From: Proteinivorax hydrogeniformans
GTDB taxonomy: Bacteria; Bacillota; Proteinivoracia; Proteinivoracales; Proteinivoracaceae
DNA: 64,000 nt
Assembly (NCBI RefSeq): GCF_040515995.1
Contig: NZ_CP159485.1
Coordinates: 2,666,001 to 2,730,000 of the forward strand
Direction: 5' to 3'
The notes beneath the pieces are model-generated. The model saw nothing but the letters and a program-made list of their open reading frames with translations. It did not search any database and had not been told where the DNA came from. Both the position numbers and the translations under genes were made by a program. Shown here one piece after another: positions 45,749-55,058 of the stretch (positions within the stretch are counted from its first letter, which is position 1; each line of letters starts with the position of its first letter).

Positions 45749-46923
45749 TCACTCCCCCTTTTAATTTGATTTCCATAAAGCGGTGACATGCTTCTTAAAC
45801 GTTCAACAATTTTAGGCACTCGATCTAATACATAGTCGATATCTTCGTCGGTATTTCCTTTTCCTAAGGTAAGGCGCAGCGAACCATGTGCCGTTTGATG
45901 ACTTAGCCCCATATGCATAAGAACATGAGAAGGATCTAACGATCCGGAAGTACAGGCAGAGCCACTTGAAGCTGCTATCCCTTCCATATCTAAACTTAAT
46001 ATCAAAGCTTCTCCCTCTATAAATTCGATAGATACATTAACATTAGAAGGCAGCCTTTTTGATGGATGACCGTTTAGCTTGACATCCTCCATTTTTAATA
46101 ATCCTTCGATAAGTCTATCTCTTTTTCTTTCCATATCTTTTATTTCATCAAGGGAAGTTGAAGCTAGCCTAGCAGCTTCTCCTAACCCAACAATACCAGC
46201 CACGTTTTCTGTACCAGGTCTAATTTTACTTTCCTGTCCTCCTCCGTGAGCTGTGTTTTTCAGCTTCGTCCCTTTTCTTACATAAAGTGCTCCTATCCCT
46301 TTTGGACCATATATCTTGTGAGCGGAAATTGTAAGAAGATCCACACCTAACTGATTAACATCTACAGGAATTTGACCAAATGATTGAACCGCATCAGTGT
46401 GAACATATACATTATGTTTTTTTGCTATATCCACTACTTCTTTAATAGGTTGAATGGTTCCAACTTCATTGTTTGCATGCATTATGGTGATAAGTATAGT
46501 ATCTTCGCTTATAGCTGATTTTAGTTCATCGAGATCGATAACACCATATTCATCAACTGAAAGACGGGTCACTTTATAGCCTTCCTTAGCCAAGGCATCG
46601 CACGTATCTAAAGTGGCATGATGTTCAACTGATGATGTGATAATATGTTTTCCTTTGTCCTTTAATGCGGCGGCAACTCCTAAAATTGCAAGGTTATCTG
46701 CCTCCGTTCCTCCTGAAGTAAATATAACTTCTTCATCATAGTCAGCATTGATTGCCTCAGCTACCTGATTTCTAGCTTTATCAACATGCTTTTTGACTTC
46801 TCTTCCAAAGGAATGCACAGAGGAAGGGTTGCCAAATAGGTCTTTATAGAAAGGTAACATTGTCTCTAAAATTTTAGGGTTTAATGGGGTTGTTGCAGCG
46901 TGGTCTAAGTAAACTTTTTTCAC
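45724..46923 (-). CDS. nifS: Cysteine desulfurase
   Basis: 399 residues, full length. PLP enzyme that takes sulfur from Cys to form a persulfide. The Schiff-base Lys is in ISAHKIYGPKGIGALY; the loop with the catalytic Cys is SSGSACTSGSLDPSHVL; HANNEVGTIQP is the family stretch. The C-terminus ends with two extra cysteines (SECPCTQKK). It is between rrf2 and iscU, so it serves general Fe-S assembly rather than nitrogenase; the yedE/tusA module downstream may share its sulfur. Confidence 0.96.
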   Translation of the reverse strand: MKKVYLDHAATTPLNPKILETMLPFYKDLFGNPSSVHSFGREVKKHVDKARNQVAEAINADYDEEVIFTSGGTEADNLAILGVAAALKDKGKHIITSSVEHHATLDTCDALAKEGYKVTRLSVDEYGVIDLDELKSAISEDTILITIMHANNEVGTIQPIKEVVDIAKKHNVYVHTDAVQSFGQIPVDVNQLGVDLLTISAHKIYGPKGIGALYVRKGTKLKNTAHGGGQESKIRPGTENVAGIVGLGEAARLASTSLDEIKDMERKRDRLIEGLLKMEDVKLNGHPSKRLPSNVNVSIEFIEGEALILSLDMEGIAASSGSACTSGSLDPSHVLMHMGLSHQTAHGSLRLTLGKGNTDEDIDYVLDRVPKIVERLRSMSPLYGNQIKRGSECPCTQKK

Positions 46924-46990
46924 TGTTCAACTCTCCTTTAACAGATTTTAATATATAAAAATATTTCTAGGTTTATTATGGTAATTATCA

Positions 46991-47434
46991 TTACCTATCA
47001 TTCAATTTTAGTTTTTCATTGCTCAAGTCTTTTATTATATCTCCAAAGGTAATTTCATCTAAAACTTTAGCCATGCTATCCCTTAGCTTAGCCCAAACAA
47101 ACTTTGTTAAACAACAAGATTCCTTTGAACAAGGGTCTTTGGTTTCTTCTTCTGAAACACAATCTACGGGAGCTAGCGGACCTTCCAACACCCTAACTAC
47201 ATCTCCCACCGTAATATCACTAGGAGGTTTCGAAAGCATATATCCCCCTTTTGGCCCTCTTATACTTGATACTAACCCAGCTTTTTTAAGCTCCCTAAAT
47301 AGCTGTTCTAAGTATAGTTCAGAAAGATGCTCTCTTTCAGCTATTACTCTCAATGAAGTAGCACCATTTTTATACTCATAGGCCAAAACAGCCATAGCTC
47401 TAACTCCATACTCTCCTTTAGTTGACAGCCTCAA
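46991..47434 (-). CDS. Rrf2-family regulator (IscR-like)
   Basis: 147 residues: an N-terminal winged helix (STKGEYGVRAMAVLAYEY, and the PKGGYMLSKPPSDITVGDVV wing) and a C-terminal part with three cysteines (CVSEEETKDPCSKESCCL), enough to hold a [2Fe-2S] cluster. It probably represses nifS-iscU when clusters are abundant. It is first in the operon, 67 bp before nifS. The upstream text TATCCGAGTAATTC may be an operator half-site. Confidence 0.93.
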   Translation of the reverse strand: MRLSTKGEYGVRAMAVLAYEYKNGATSLRVIAEREHLSELYLEQLFRELKKAGLVSSIRGPKGGYMLSKPPSDITVGDVVRVLEGPLAPVDCVSEEETKDPCSKESCCLTKFVWAKLRDSMAKVLDEITFGDIIKDLSNEKLKLNDR

Positions 47435-47487
47435 CTGCCCACCCCCTTTAAAACATAGTGAATTACTCGGATAAGAGTTTAAAAAAA

Positions 47488-47518
47488 ATAAAACATAGTG
47501 TTTAACTATGTTTTATTA
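47488..47518 (-). terminator. Terminator after sigG-spoIIR
   Basis: AATAAAACATAGT pairs with ACTATGTTTTATT (5-nt loop), followed by TTTTTT on the minus strand. Confidence 0.88.
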
Positions 47519-47549
47519 TAAAGGAAAATGTTACAACTGTCAAAACTAC

Positions 47550-48140
47550 TTAAGAAAAAATTTTACTAAATAATGATTTAATAACATCGAAAAATTTAAA
47601 TCTATATTCAACCTGTTTTTCCTCTTCTTTGTTCTGTTTTTGATGGGAAAAATCATTGCACTCACTAGGGCTAGACTCTCCTACAAAGCATAAGGGTGGA
47701 AACATAACACACCACCAGTTGTCTCCTTTGCCCTCACCTAAAACTATTTTCACCGCCTCATATTCACCTGCAGGATAAATTTTTTCTAGATACAAGCGAG
47801 AAGGGAATTCAAATTTTCCTATGCTTATAGTAGATTCATAGCTAAAACCGTTAGAGACAAGTGTGCTATCAGCAATTTTGTTTATCTCCTCTATGTTGTC
47901 TTCAATAAATTGTTCTAATTCTATGGCGCTTTCTATTTCTGAAAAGTGGGGGGTAAACTGGGCTAAAATCTCGTCACGGACTTTGTATTTTACCAGCTGA
48001 TCTTCTGGAGAGTTGCTATTGGCCAAGACATGAAGACGTACCACATCATTATCCCCATGGGCTTCATAACTGTAAGAGTTCGTTACCATTAACATTGTCA
48101 AAGCTAAGGCCACAGTTAGCACTCTTAATATTTTTATCAT
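47550..48140 (-). CDS. spoIIR: Stage II sporulation protein R
   Basis: 196 residues with an N-terminal signal peptide (ILRVLTVALALTMLMVTNSYS). SpoIIR is the forespore signal that triggers processing of pro-sigma-E by SpoIIGA. Family marks are the early VVRLHVLANSNSPEDQLVKYKVRDEIL segment and WWCVMFPPLCFV near residue 145. Here it lies 13 bp after sigG, so both forespore functions may be in one transcript; in B. subtilis the two genes are apart. Confidence 0.94.
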   Translation of the reverse strand: MIKILRVLTVALALTMLMVTNSYSYEAHGDNDVVRLHVLANSNSPEDQLVKYKVRDEILAQFTPHFSEIESAIELEQFIEDNIEEINKIADSTLVSNGFSYESTISIGKFEFPSRLYLEKIYPAGEYEAVKIVLGEGKGDNWWCVMFPPLCFVGESSPSECNDFSHQKQNKEEEKQVEYRFKFFDVIKSLFSKIFS

Positions 48141-48153
48141 TTTGCAACACTCC

Positions 48154-48930
48154 TTATCTTATATAGTCTTTTATAAATTCCAGCGCCGCCTTTTCTAGAC
48201 GAGAAACTTGTGCTTGGGATATCCCAATTTGATTGGCAACCTCAACTTGGGTTTTGCCTGCAAAAAATCGTTTAGTTAGAATTTCTTTCTCTCTTATCGA
48301 AAGCTTCTCTAAAGCCTCGCTAAGAAGTATTTTTTTCAGCCATGTATTATCACATTCTTCATCCCTTATTTGTTCCTCGATGGAGACAGGATCTGAGCTA
48401 TCACTGTAAACAGGTTCGCTAAGTGACATAGGCTCATAGTTAGCATCTAAAGCAAATATTATCTCCTCTGCAGGAAGTTTTAGTGCATCTGAAAGTTCTG
48501 CTATTGTAGGCTCCCTCCCCATTTCTTTTGACATTTGTTCTCTTTTTTGTAAAGCTTTATGGGCTATTTTCCTAACTGACCTACTCACCCTTATTGTATT
48601 ATTATCGCGGAGGTATCTTCTTATTTCTCCCATCACCATGGGAACTGCATAGGTGGAAAACTTAACTCCTAGTTCTGGATTAAAATTGTCTATGGCCTTT
48701 ACAAGCCCAACACAGCCAATCTGGAACAAGTCATCTAAGTTTTCCCCTCTATTTTTAAATTGTTTTAGCACGCTTAATACCAACCTTAAATTTCCTCTAA
48801 CGAGCTTCTCGCGTGCCTCTTCACTGCCTTTTGCCAGCTCTTTAAAAAGCCTTTCCATCTCTTTGGCACTTAGGACTGGTAAATTATACGTGTCTACACC
48901 GCTTAAAGTAACTTTTTTGTTACTATACAT
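48154..48930 (-). CDS. sigG: Forespore RNA polymerase sigma factor SigG
   Basis: 258 residues: region 2 (about 30-120, ENLDDLFQIGCVGLVKAIDNF and KFSTYAVPMVMGEIRRYLRD), region 3, region 4 with HTH (TQVEVANQIGISQAQVSRLEK). The start MYSNKKVTLSGVDTYNLPVL is the short conserved SigG N-terminus and separates it from SigF. It directs late forespore genes. A clear sigma-F promoter could not be found in the short upstream region. It is followed by spoIIR. Confidence 0.94.
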   Translation of the reverse strand: MYSNKKVTLSGVDTYNLPVLSAKEMERLFKELAKGSEEAREKLVRGNLRLVLSVLKQFKNRGENLDDLFQIGCVGLVKAIDNFNPELGVKFSTYAVPMVMGEIRRYLRDNNTIRVSRSVRKIAHKALQKREQMSKEMGREPTIAELSDALKLPAEEIIFALDANYEPMSLSEPVYSDSSDPVSIEEQIRDEECDNTWLKKILLSEALEKLSIREKEILTKRFFAGKTQVEVANQIGISQAQVSRLEKAALEFIKDYIR

Positions 48931-49013
48931 TGTTTGCGCCCCCTCTAATTTCTTTACCTTTTACACTGATAATTATTGCCACTTTTTTCTAAAGCTAATC
49001 GAAACAAATTAAT

Positions 49014-49071
49014 AAAGTGGTATAAAAAAACTGTTGAGATTTAAATCTCAACAGTTTTTTTATACCACTTT
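49014..49071. terminator. 58-bp perfect palindrome at the end of prmC
   Basis: 29-bp arms with no loop base left over (centre between 49042 and 49043), containing a T7 run on each side. The prmC stop (49060-49062) and last codons are in the right arm. It works as a minus-strand terminator and could also work on the plus strand. Confidence 0.85.
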
Positions 49072-49926
49072 CTGACCTACAATAACCCGAGGATTTCCTC
49101 CTAGGTCATAGAGTATTTTTGTTCTTTTAAAACCACTTTCTTGTAATAACCTTTCAGAAGTTTCACCTTGGTCATATCCAATCTCTAAAGCAATCCAACC
49201 GTTATCTTTTAAAACTTTAAAGGCTTGTGGTAAAAGATTTTGATAAAGCTCTAAACCTGTCTTCCCACCTATTAAAGCCCTTTTTGGTTCATATTCCTTT
49301 ACAGTTTTATCAAGGTTTAGATAATCCTCATCTGATATATATGGTAGGTTTGATAAAACCATATCCATCTTTAAATTTTCATCGATAACAGGCTGTAGCA
49401 GGTCTCCTTGATAAATGGTGGTTTTTTCACTCACTCCTAAATTTTTAGCATTTTTAGAAGCTACTTGTATTGATTTTCCCCAAATTTCCGTAGCGTAAAC
49501 CCTCACATTCTCACAAAGTTTAGCTATGGTTATAGCTATGGCACCGGAACCTGTGCCCACATCAGCAATCTTTGAAACTCCTTCTGAAAGTTCTAGCTTA
49601 GATAATGCCCATTCTACTAAAATCTCAGTATCTGGTCTTGGAATTAAAACGTCTTCTGTAACGTTAAACTCGAGCCCCATAAACTCTCTTTTGCCGGTAA
49701 TGTATGCAAAAGGATAATGCTTTGCTCTTTTTGAAACCATTTTTTCGAAAGCCTCTTGCTCAACTTCACTTAATTTTTCTCCATCTCTTATAGATAGATC
49801 TATTAAACGACACTGCAAAACATGCTTTAGCAGCATTTGGCTTTCAAAATAAGGGTTTTCTATTTTATGGTCCTTTAGCACATAAGAAGCCCTTAACAGG
49901 GCTTCTTTAATAGTTAGTTCCTTCAT
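49060..49926 (-). CDS. prmC: Peptide chain release factor N5-glutamine methyltransferase
   Basis: 288 residues: N-terminal helical domain (about 1-85), and SAM-binding domain with VGTGSGAIAI. PrmC methylates the Gln of the GGQ motif in release factors; its substrate gene prfA is directly upstream with no spacer. The target-binding motif is NLPYI (about residue 191) instead of the usual NPPYI; NLPY is typical of rRNA adenine dimethyltransferases such as KsgA. The codon reads CTA, so one or two base changes from Pro. Confidence 0.94.
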   Translation of the reverse strand: MKELTIKEALLRASYVLKDHKIENPYFESQMLLKHVLQCRLIDLSIRDGEKLSEVEQEAFEKMVSKRAKHYPFAYITGKREFMGLEFNVTEDVLIPRPDTEILVEWALSKLELSEGVSKIADVGTGSGAIAITIAKLCENVRVYATEIWGKSIQVASKNAKNLGVSEKTTIYQGDLLQPVIDENLKMDMVLSNLPYISDEDYLNLDKTVKEYEPKRALIGGKTGLELYQNLLPQAFKVLKDNGWIALEIGYDQGETSERLLQESGFKRTKILYDLGGNPRVIVGQKVV

Positions 49927-51006
49927 TTAGTCCACCTTTTTCATCTTTTCCAGTTGGTCAGCTGTAATAAGTTCATCCACTACTTGATCTAGCTCTCCAG
50001 CTAATATCCCGTCTAGCTTGTGAAGGGTAAGTCCTATACGATGGTCGGTCACCCTACTTTGCGGAAAGTTGTAGGTACGAATTCTCTCGCTTCGGTCACC
50101 TGTACCAACCTGACTTTTCCTCTCATCAGCTACTTCGCTGGCTTGCTCCTCTTCGTATATTTCTACTAATCGAGCTCTTAACACACGCATAGCTTTATCC
50201 TTGTTTTTATGCTGAGATTTTTCATCCTGGCAAGACACTGTCACCCCAGTGGGCTGGTGAGTAATTCTAACAGCAGATTGGGTAGTGTTAACACTTTGTC
50301 CACCTGGGCCAGAGGAACAGAACGTATCAATACGAAGGTCGTTTGCATTGATTTCTACCTCCACATCTTCAACTTCAGGTAGCACCGCTACTGTTATAGT
50401 AGAAGTATGGATTCTGCCACCAGATTCTGTGGATGGAATTCTCTGCACCCTATGAACACCACTTTCATATTTAAAACGGCTATAGGCTCCTTCTCCTTCT
50501 ATAACAAATGTAATCTCCTTAATCCCGCCAATGTCATTGTAGTGTGAGTTTAAGACTTCTGTTTTCCAACCCTTACCTTCTGCATAACGACAGTACATTT
50601 TAAAAATATCATTAGCAAATAGTGCCGCTTCATCTCCGCCGGCACTTCCCCTTATCTCCACTATAACGTTTTTGGAATCATTAGGGTCTTTAGGAAGCAA
50701 CAGTACCTTAAGCTCTTCTTCTAGCTTTTGCTTTTGTTGCTCAAGTTCTGATATCTCTTCTTTTGCTAGCTCAACTAGATCATCATCAACTTTAGAGGCG
50801 ATAATCTCTTTCGCTTCTTCATAGGACTCAAAAACATCTTTATACTCTCTATATTTATCAATTGTTTCCTGCAAGTCGGCATGTTCCTTTGTGAGCTTTT
50901 TCCATTTTTTTTGGTCTTTTGTTACAAGCTCCGGGTCAGAAATACTTTTTTCTATTTCTAAAAAACGCTCTTCTAATGCCTGTAATTTTTCTAACACTTC
51001 ATACAC
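49927..51006 (-). CDS. prfA: Peptide chain release factor 1
   Basis: 359 residues. Recognises UAA/UAG. The GGQ motif is [14 protein letters not shown] and the PxT anticodon-like motif is RIPSTES (RF2 would have SPF). It starts with GTG at 51006; a second GTG three codons later has slightly better spacing from AGAGG. It forms an operon with rpmE, tdk, yqhQ and prmC. Confidence 0.97.
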   Translation of the reverse strand: MYEVLEKLQALEERFLEIEKSISDPELVTKDQKKWKKLTKEHADLQETIDKYREYKDVFESYEEAKEIIASKVDDDLVELAKEEISELEQQKQKLEEELKVLLLPKDPNDSKNVIVEIRGSAGGDEAALFANDIFKMYCRYAEGKGWKTEVLNSHYNDIGGIKEITFVIEGEGAYSRFKYESGVHRVQRIPSTESGGRIHTSTITVAVLPEVEDVEVEINANDLRIDTFCSSGPGGQSVNTTQSAVRITHQPTGVTVSCQDEKSQHKNKDKAMRVLRARLVEIYEEEQASEVADERKSQVGTGDRSERIRTYNFPQSRVTDHRIGLTLHKLDGILAGELDQVVDELITADQLEKMKKVD

Positions 51007-51039
51007 CTCTTTTTTTAAGAAATTTGGTACCGCTAGTTG

Positions 51040-51906
51040 CTATTCTTCTTCCCCTAGGGCAGCTTTAAATGATAAGATGGCTACTTCTAGCTGCCTATCA
51101 TCAGGCTTTTTAGTAGTCAATAGCTGCAGCCATAGCCCAGGAAGTAATAATGGTTTTAACAGTGAGGTTTTATAAGCTAATCTATTTGCCTCATAGGCAA
51201 TGCCAGCTAGCAAGGGTACAGCTAAAATGCGAATAGCTACCCTGCTTAACATGCTTCCCCACGGGAACAGCGAAAAAAACAAAATACTAATCACCATAAC
51301 CAAGAGCATAAATGCTGTACCACATCTAGGATGTAAGGTGGTCATTTTTTTTGCATTTTCCACATTTAGCTCTTCATCTGCTTCGTAACAATGAATTACC
51401 ATATGCTCCGCACCATGATATTGAAAAAATCTATTGATTTCTTTTAATCTTGAAATTATTAAAACATACCCTAAAAAGATGATCAGCCTAAATAGCCCCT
51501 CAATGAGGTTATTGTAGATATTGCTTTGCTCTCCCCCTGTAACCAGGCCTGAAAGCAAGGTTGGCAATACAAAAAAAAGTAATACTGAAAATAAAATTGC
51601 AGTAACCATTGTAAATCCAAGCTCTTTTTTTGATAAACTCTTTTCCTCTTGCCCTTCACTAATATCAGCAGATAATGCTAACATTTTCATGCCAGTTTTT
51701 AGGGCATCAAATAAAGTTACTGCACCTCTAATAATAGGAATACCATAAATTTTATTTTTTTTAGTTAAAGGTCTTTGTGTAAATGATTTTAAAAATACCT
51801 CTCCATCGGGCTTTCTCACTGCAATAGCAGTTTTTTCCGCTCCCCTAAACAAAACCCCTTCCATTAAAGCCTGTCCGCCTACAGCAAAGTTGTGCTTTTC
51901 ACTCAT
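51040..51906 (-). CDS. YqhQ family membrane protein (DUF1385)
   Basis: 288 residues. The N-terminal NFAVGGQALMEGVLFRGAEKTAIAVRKPDG and HHGAEH-type text (here YHGAEHMVIHCYEADEEL) with HPRCGTAFM are DUF1385 marks; about four membrane helices. The family is often placed in the prfA-prmC operon of Firmicutes. His and Cys residues suggest metal binding. Role unknown. It is 2 bp after tdk. Confidence 0.92.
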   Translation of the reverse strand: MSEKHNFAVGGQALMEGVLFRGAEKTAIAVRKPDGEVFLKSFTQRPLTKKNKIYGIPIIRGAVTLFDALKTGMKMLALSADISEGQEEKSLSKKELGFTMVTAILFSVLLFFVLPTLLSGLVTGGEQSNIYNNLIEGLFRLIIFLGYVLIISRLKEINRFFQYHGAEHMVIHCYEADEELNVENAKKMTTLHPRCGTAFMLLVMVISILFFSLFPWGSMLSRVAIRILAVPLLAGIAYEANRLAYKTSLLKPLLLPGLWLQLLTTKKPDDRQLEVAILSFKAALGEEE

Positions 51907-51908
51907 AA

Positions 51909-52490
51909 TTACCGCTCCTTCGGTACTTCATGACACTGTCTACATCTAGCCTCATACGATTCTTTAGCACCAACCAAAATAGTTGGATCACTTAAAGAAG
52001 CAGGCCTTCCTTCGATTAAACGCTGTGTTCTGCTGGCAGGGTTGCCACAGACAACACAAATTGCCTGGAGCTTGTCAACATATTCCGCCATAGACATAAG
52101 TAAGTTAGTATATCCAAATGGTTCGCCCCTAAAGTCCATATCCAATCCAGCTACAATAACTCTTTTACCACTATCGGCTAAGCTTTGACATACTTTTATA
52201 ATCTCTTCATCAAAAAACTGGATTTCATCGATAGCTACTACTTGAGCATCCTCTGAGATAAAGTCATTTATTTCAGAGGCTCGTTCAATATTAGTGGCGG
52301 TTATCTTGTCGCCATTATGAGATACTACACTCTTCCTACAATATCTAGCATCTATCTTGGGCTTAAATACTTCAATTTTCTTTTTCCCATATCTAGCTCT
52401 TTTTATCCTTCTTATAAGTTCCTCACTTTTACCTGAAAACATACTTCCGGTGATTACTTCAATCCAACCCATATTTTTAATCAGATGCAA
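51909..52490 (-). CDS. tdk: Thymidine kinase
   Basis: 193 residues from TTG 52490 with GGGGGG seven nt upstream; an ATG at M-G-W-I-E six codons later has no ribosome site. P-loop [15 protein letters not shown], Asp of DEIQFFDEE, and the zinc ribbon (CVVCGNPA ... CRQCH) are visible. It phosphorylates thymidine to dTMP. Between rpmE and yqhQ. Confidence 0.96.
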   Translation of the reverse strand: MHLIKNMGWIEVITGSMFSGKSEELIRRIKRARYGKKKIEVFKPKIDARYCRKSVVSHNGDKITATNIERASEINDFISEDAQVVAIDEIQFFDEEIIKVCQSLADSGKRVIVAGLDMDFRGEPFGYTNLLMSMAEYVDKLQAICVVCGNPASRTQRLIEGRPASLSDPTILVGAKESYEARCRQCHEVPKER

Positions 52491-52579
52491 ATTGTCTCCC
52501 CCCACTTATATATGGTTTAATATCTTTTAGATTACCATAACACAGAGTATAACTCAATACTATACAACAGCTCATATAA

Positions 52580-52606
52580 AAACAGAGCCCTTAGGGGGCT
52601 CTGTTT
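52580..52606 (-). terminator. Terminator after rpmE
   Basis: AAACAGAGCCC pairs with GGGCTCTGTTT (5-nt loop), followed by TTTATATG on the minus strand. The right arm reaches the rpmE stop codon (52605-52607). Tdk would then need readthrough or its own promoter. Confidence 0.85.
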
Positions 52607-52805
52607 ATTTCATGCCGTATTTACGACGGAATCTATCTACTCTACCACCGGAATCCACTAGCTTTTGTTTACCAGTGTAAAATGGGTGACATTTTGAACA
52701 GATTTCTACCTTTAAATCTTTTTGAGTTGATTTAGTAGGAATTTCCGCACCACATGCACAAACTATAGTCGTTTTATTATATTCTGGATGAATAGCTGCT
52801 TTCAA
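52605..52805 (-). CDS. rpmE: Ribosomal protein bL31 (zinc type)
   Basis: 66 residues from TTG 52805, which follows AGAGGTGG; the normal L31 start KAAIHPEY confirms the position, whereas the open frame runs on to 52859. The four Zn ligands are CACG and CSKCHP (the zinc-containing C+ form). Position after prfA-group genes as in Bacillus. Terminator follows directly. Confidence 0.96.
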   Translation of the reverse strand: MKAAIHPEYNKTTIVCACGAEIPTKSTQKDLKVEICSKCHPFYTGKQKLVDSGGRVDRFRRKYGMK

Positions 52806-52895
52806 CTTTTTCCACCTCTTTTCAACATTTTGTTCTAGACAATACTTGAATTGTAACAAATTTAAAAAGGCTAGTCAAGAAAAAGCAGCATATAT

Positions 52896-53840
52896 TTATG
52901 GCAGGAATTTTTTGGGGTCAACTGTATTTTCCGACCTGTTTCCATCAATTCGGACTTCAAAGTGAAGGTGAGGACCAGTGGCCATGCCTGTTGAACCCAC
53001 AGTCGCAATAACTTCACCGCGATTTACCCATTGTCCTTTTTCTACTTTTAATTGGTGAGCATGGGCATATAAAGTAAAGCTATCTTCATGTTGCAAAATT
53101 ATGGTGTTCCCGTAACTATTTCGATAACCGCTATAAACAACTTCTCCTGAAGCTGCAGCTAGTATAGGTGTCCCCCTACTAGCACCTATATCTATCCCCC
53201 TATGAAAGCTGTTAACCTTGCGTATTGGGTGCATTCTGTAACCATATGAAGAAGTTATAGCTCCACTTACCGGCCACTTAAGTGTCTCTCTGCTACCACC
53301 TCTACTAACAAGTCGGGTGCTAGACGGACTAAACTCTGGCAAAATTAACTTTGTTCCCACTTCTAATTTGTCAGATTCTAAATTGTTTGTCCTTATAACT
53401 GACTCTATGTCAACATTGAACTGTTTGGCTACCTTCGCTATATGCGAGTCTTCACTTACAGTATATATGTAGCCATTCACTGTTGGAAAAGTCAGCTTTT
53501 GACCTGGTTTTATCAGGTGTTTATTTGCTATACGGTTGTTATACAGTATAGTTGAAACTTCTATTTTATGCTCGCGGGCTATTGAACTTATTGAGTCTCC
53601 GCTTTTTACTTTGTACTCGATAATTTCTCCAGCCCCACTTTCTTTTTGCTTTACATAGTCATGTAAGCTCATATATGTTTTTTGCTCTTGTCCTCTAATT
53701 AACACTCTCTCTTCCCGGTTTTTTTTATCTAAAATTACAACATCCAAGGAGCCCAGACTCTCTGCTTTCTGTGCATCAAGGCCAACTGTAAAGATTGCAG
53801 CTAAAATTGATGCAAGAAGCATAGCACTGAGTTTTCCCAT
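52896..53840 (-). CDS. LysM-M23 peptidoglycan endopeptidase
   Basis: 314 residues from ATG 53840 (GAGGTG 6 nt upstream). Signal peptide (LSAMLLASILAAIFTVGLDA), two LysM modules (about 75-120 and 122-168), then an M23 domain (about 190-314) with the full zinc set: HRGIDIG (HxxxD), YAHAHQL and HLHFEV (HxH). Therefore likely active against cross-links, unlike the SpoIIQ-like protein. Exported, bound to the wall by LysM. Single gene between rpmE and a cation antiporter. Confidence 0.95.
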   Translation of the reverse strand: MGKLSAMLLASILAAIFTVGLDAQKAESLGSLDVVILDKKNREERVLIRGQEQKTYMSLHDYVKQKESGAGEIIEYKVKSGDSISSIAREHKIEVSTILYNNRIANKHLIKPGQKLTFPTVNGYIYTVSEDSHIAKVAKQFNVDIESVIRTNNLESDKLEVGTKLILPEFSPSSTRLVSRGGSRETLKWPVSGAITSSYGYRMHPIRKVNSFHRGIDIGASRGTPILAAASGEVVYSGYRNSYGNTIILQHEDSFTLYAHAHQLKVEKGQWVNRGEVIATVGSTGMATGPHLHFEVRIDGNRSENTVDPKKFLP

Positions 53841-53920
53841 TTTAATCACCTCAACTTAATTATTGTTGTGGGAACCTTGGTTATTATATCCTGTTTTTCC
53901 TTTTATATTCATTTTAGAAA

Positions 53921-54919
53921 CTATACTGACATTCCCAAGTTAAACATTATAAGCGCAGCCATGATATATCCTATGATAATTGCCCAGCTATCAAACCCAA
54001 GCGTCAGTACGCTTTTTTTGCTGCGGTAAATCAAACCGATAATCGCTATTGTAGTTAGAAAAATTCCAAAAAGGGCCGTGATAGCGTTATCGGTAGAGAC
54101 GTTTGTCAAAACCGGTCGCCCAACATAAAATAAGTCTGTAAAAAATATAATAAGTACATTCATTATATTTGCTCCTAACAGATTACCTATAGCCATGTCG
54201 AAGGCTCCTAACTTAGCAGCAGTAAACGTTGCGACAAGTTCAGGAAGTGATGTAGTAATTGCTACTAGAAATGACCCAACAAAAGATCCTCCTAGACCTG
54301 TAACTTTTGCTATTTCATCTCCCGAAATAGCTAGAAAACGACCGGAAATTACTATAAACACTCCTGCTATAACAAATATAGTTATAGATTTTTTCAAACT
54401 CTCTTTTGCATACTGATGTTCTTCATTAAAATCTTCTTTTTCTGCTTGAGTATCTTTTTTGTCATACCTTATAAGTAGCCTTAAGCCAGCCAAATAGATG
54501 CCAGCTAAAATCAAAGTGTCTATCCCAATACCAAAAATCCCAATATCTATCTGCACTAAAATAAATATAGCTGCCAAGGATGCTAATAGCATACCAATAC
54601 CAGCAGTTAGTATATGTCCTAACTTTACATGTAACAACACAGGTCCTCTACCTTGCGCAACATCAACTACAGCAATAACAAGAATATTAAACATATTACT
54701 TCCAAAGACATTTCCTAAAGCAATATCAGGATTATCAATTAAAGCTGACTGGGCGCTAGTAACTATTTCTGGAAGAGATGTTACTATTGGCAAAAGCAAG
54801 GCCCCTATCAGCGCACCTGAAAGCCCTGTTTTATAAGCTATTATGTCGGCATTTTTAGAAAGCTGAGTTCCAGCTAGTATTATCACCGCGGCGCTGACAA
54901 AGAAGGTAATCCATATCAT
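53921..54919 (-). CDS. Calcium/sodium antiporter (CaCA family)
   Basis: 332 residues, about ten membrane helices. The two inverted alpha repeats are TSLPEIVTSAQSALIDN...GNVFGSNMFNI (about residues 47-80) and TSLPELVATFTAAKL...GNLLGANIMN (about 225-260), with the ion-binding Glu of SLPE. A charged loop with KKDTQAEKEDFNEEHQ joins them. It exports Ca2+ (or another cation) with Na+ or H+ entry. Fits a Na+-based membrane energetics. Single gene. Confidence 0.94.
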   Translation of the reverse strand: MIWITFFVSAAVIILAGTQLSKNADIIAYKTGLSGALIGALLLPIVTSLPEIVTSAQSALIDNPDIALGNVFGSNMFNILVIAVVDVAQGRGPVLLHVKLGHILTAGIGMLLASLAAIFILVQIDIGIFGIGIDTLILAGIYLAGLRLLIRYDKKDTQAEKEDFNEEHQYAKESLKKSITIFVIAGVFIVISGRFLAISGDEIAKVTGLGGSFVGSFLVAITTSLPELVATFTAAKLGAFDMAIGNLLGANIMNVLIIFFTDLFYVGRPVLTNVSTDNAITALFGIFLTTIAIIGLIYRSKKSVLTLGFDSWAIIIGYIMAALIMFNLGMSV

Positions 54920-54999
54920 ATCTATTCCACCTCGTATTTTTTCGATTTATGTAGTTCTAGCTTTTAGTATAACACTACAACCCACTAAAAAATACCACA

Positions 55000-55036
55000 A
55001 AAAATGCTATCGGTTCTAAACCACGATAGCATTTTT
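55000..55036 (-). terminator. Terminator after glpX-1
   Basis: AAAAATGCTATCG pairs with CGATAGCATTTTT (11-nt loop) downstream of the glpX-1 stop. Confidence 0.85.
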
Positions 55037-55058
55037 GTAGCTTTATGTTTTTTAAAAT

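Noticed and set aside
46980-46995. Dyad GGTAAT/ATTACC between rrf2 and nifS
   Set aside because: Short, overlaps the rrf2 stop and has no T-run; likely chance.
48931-49013. Sigma-F promoter upstream of sigG
   Set aside because: A GTGTA-like -35 and a G-rich stretch exist, but the G-run is the ribosome site and spacing does not fit.
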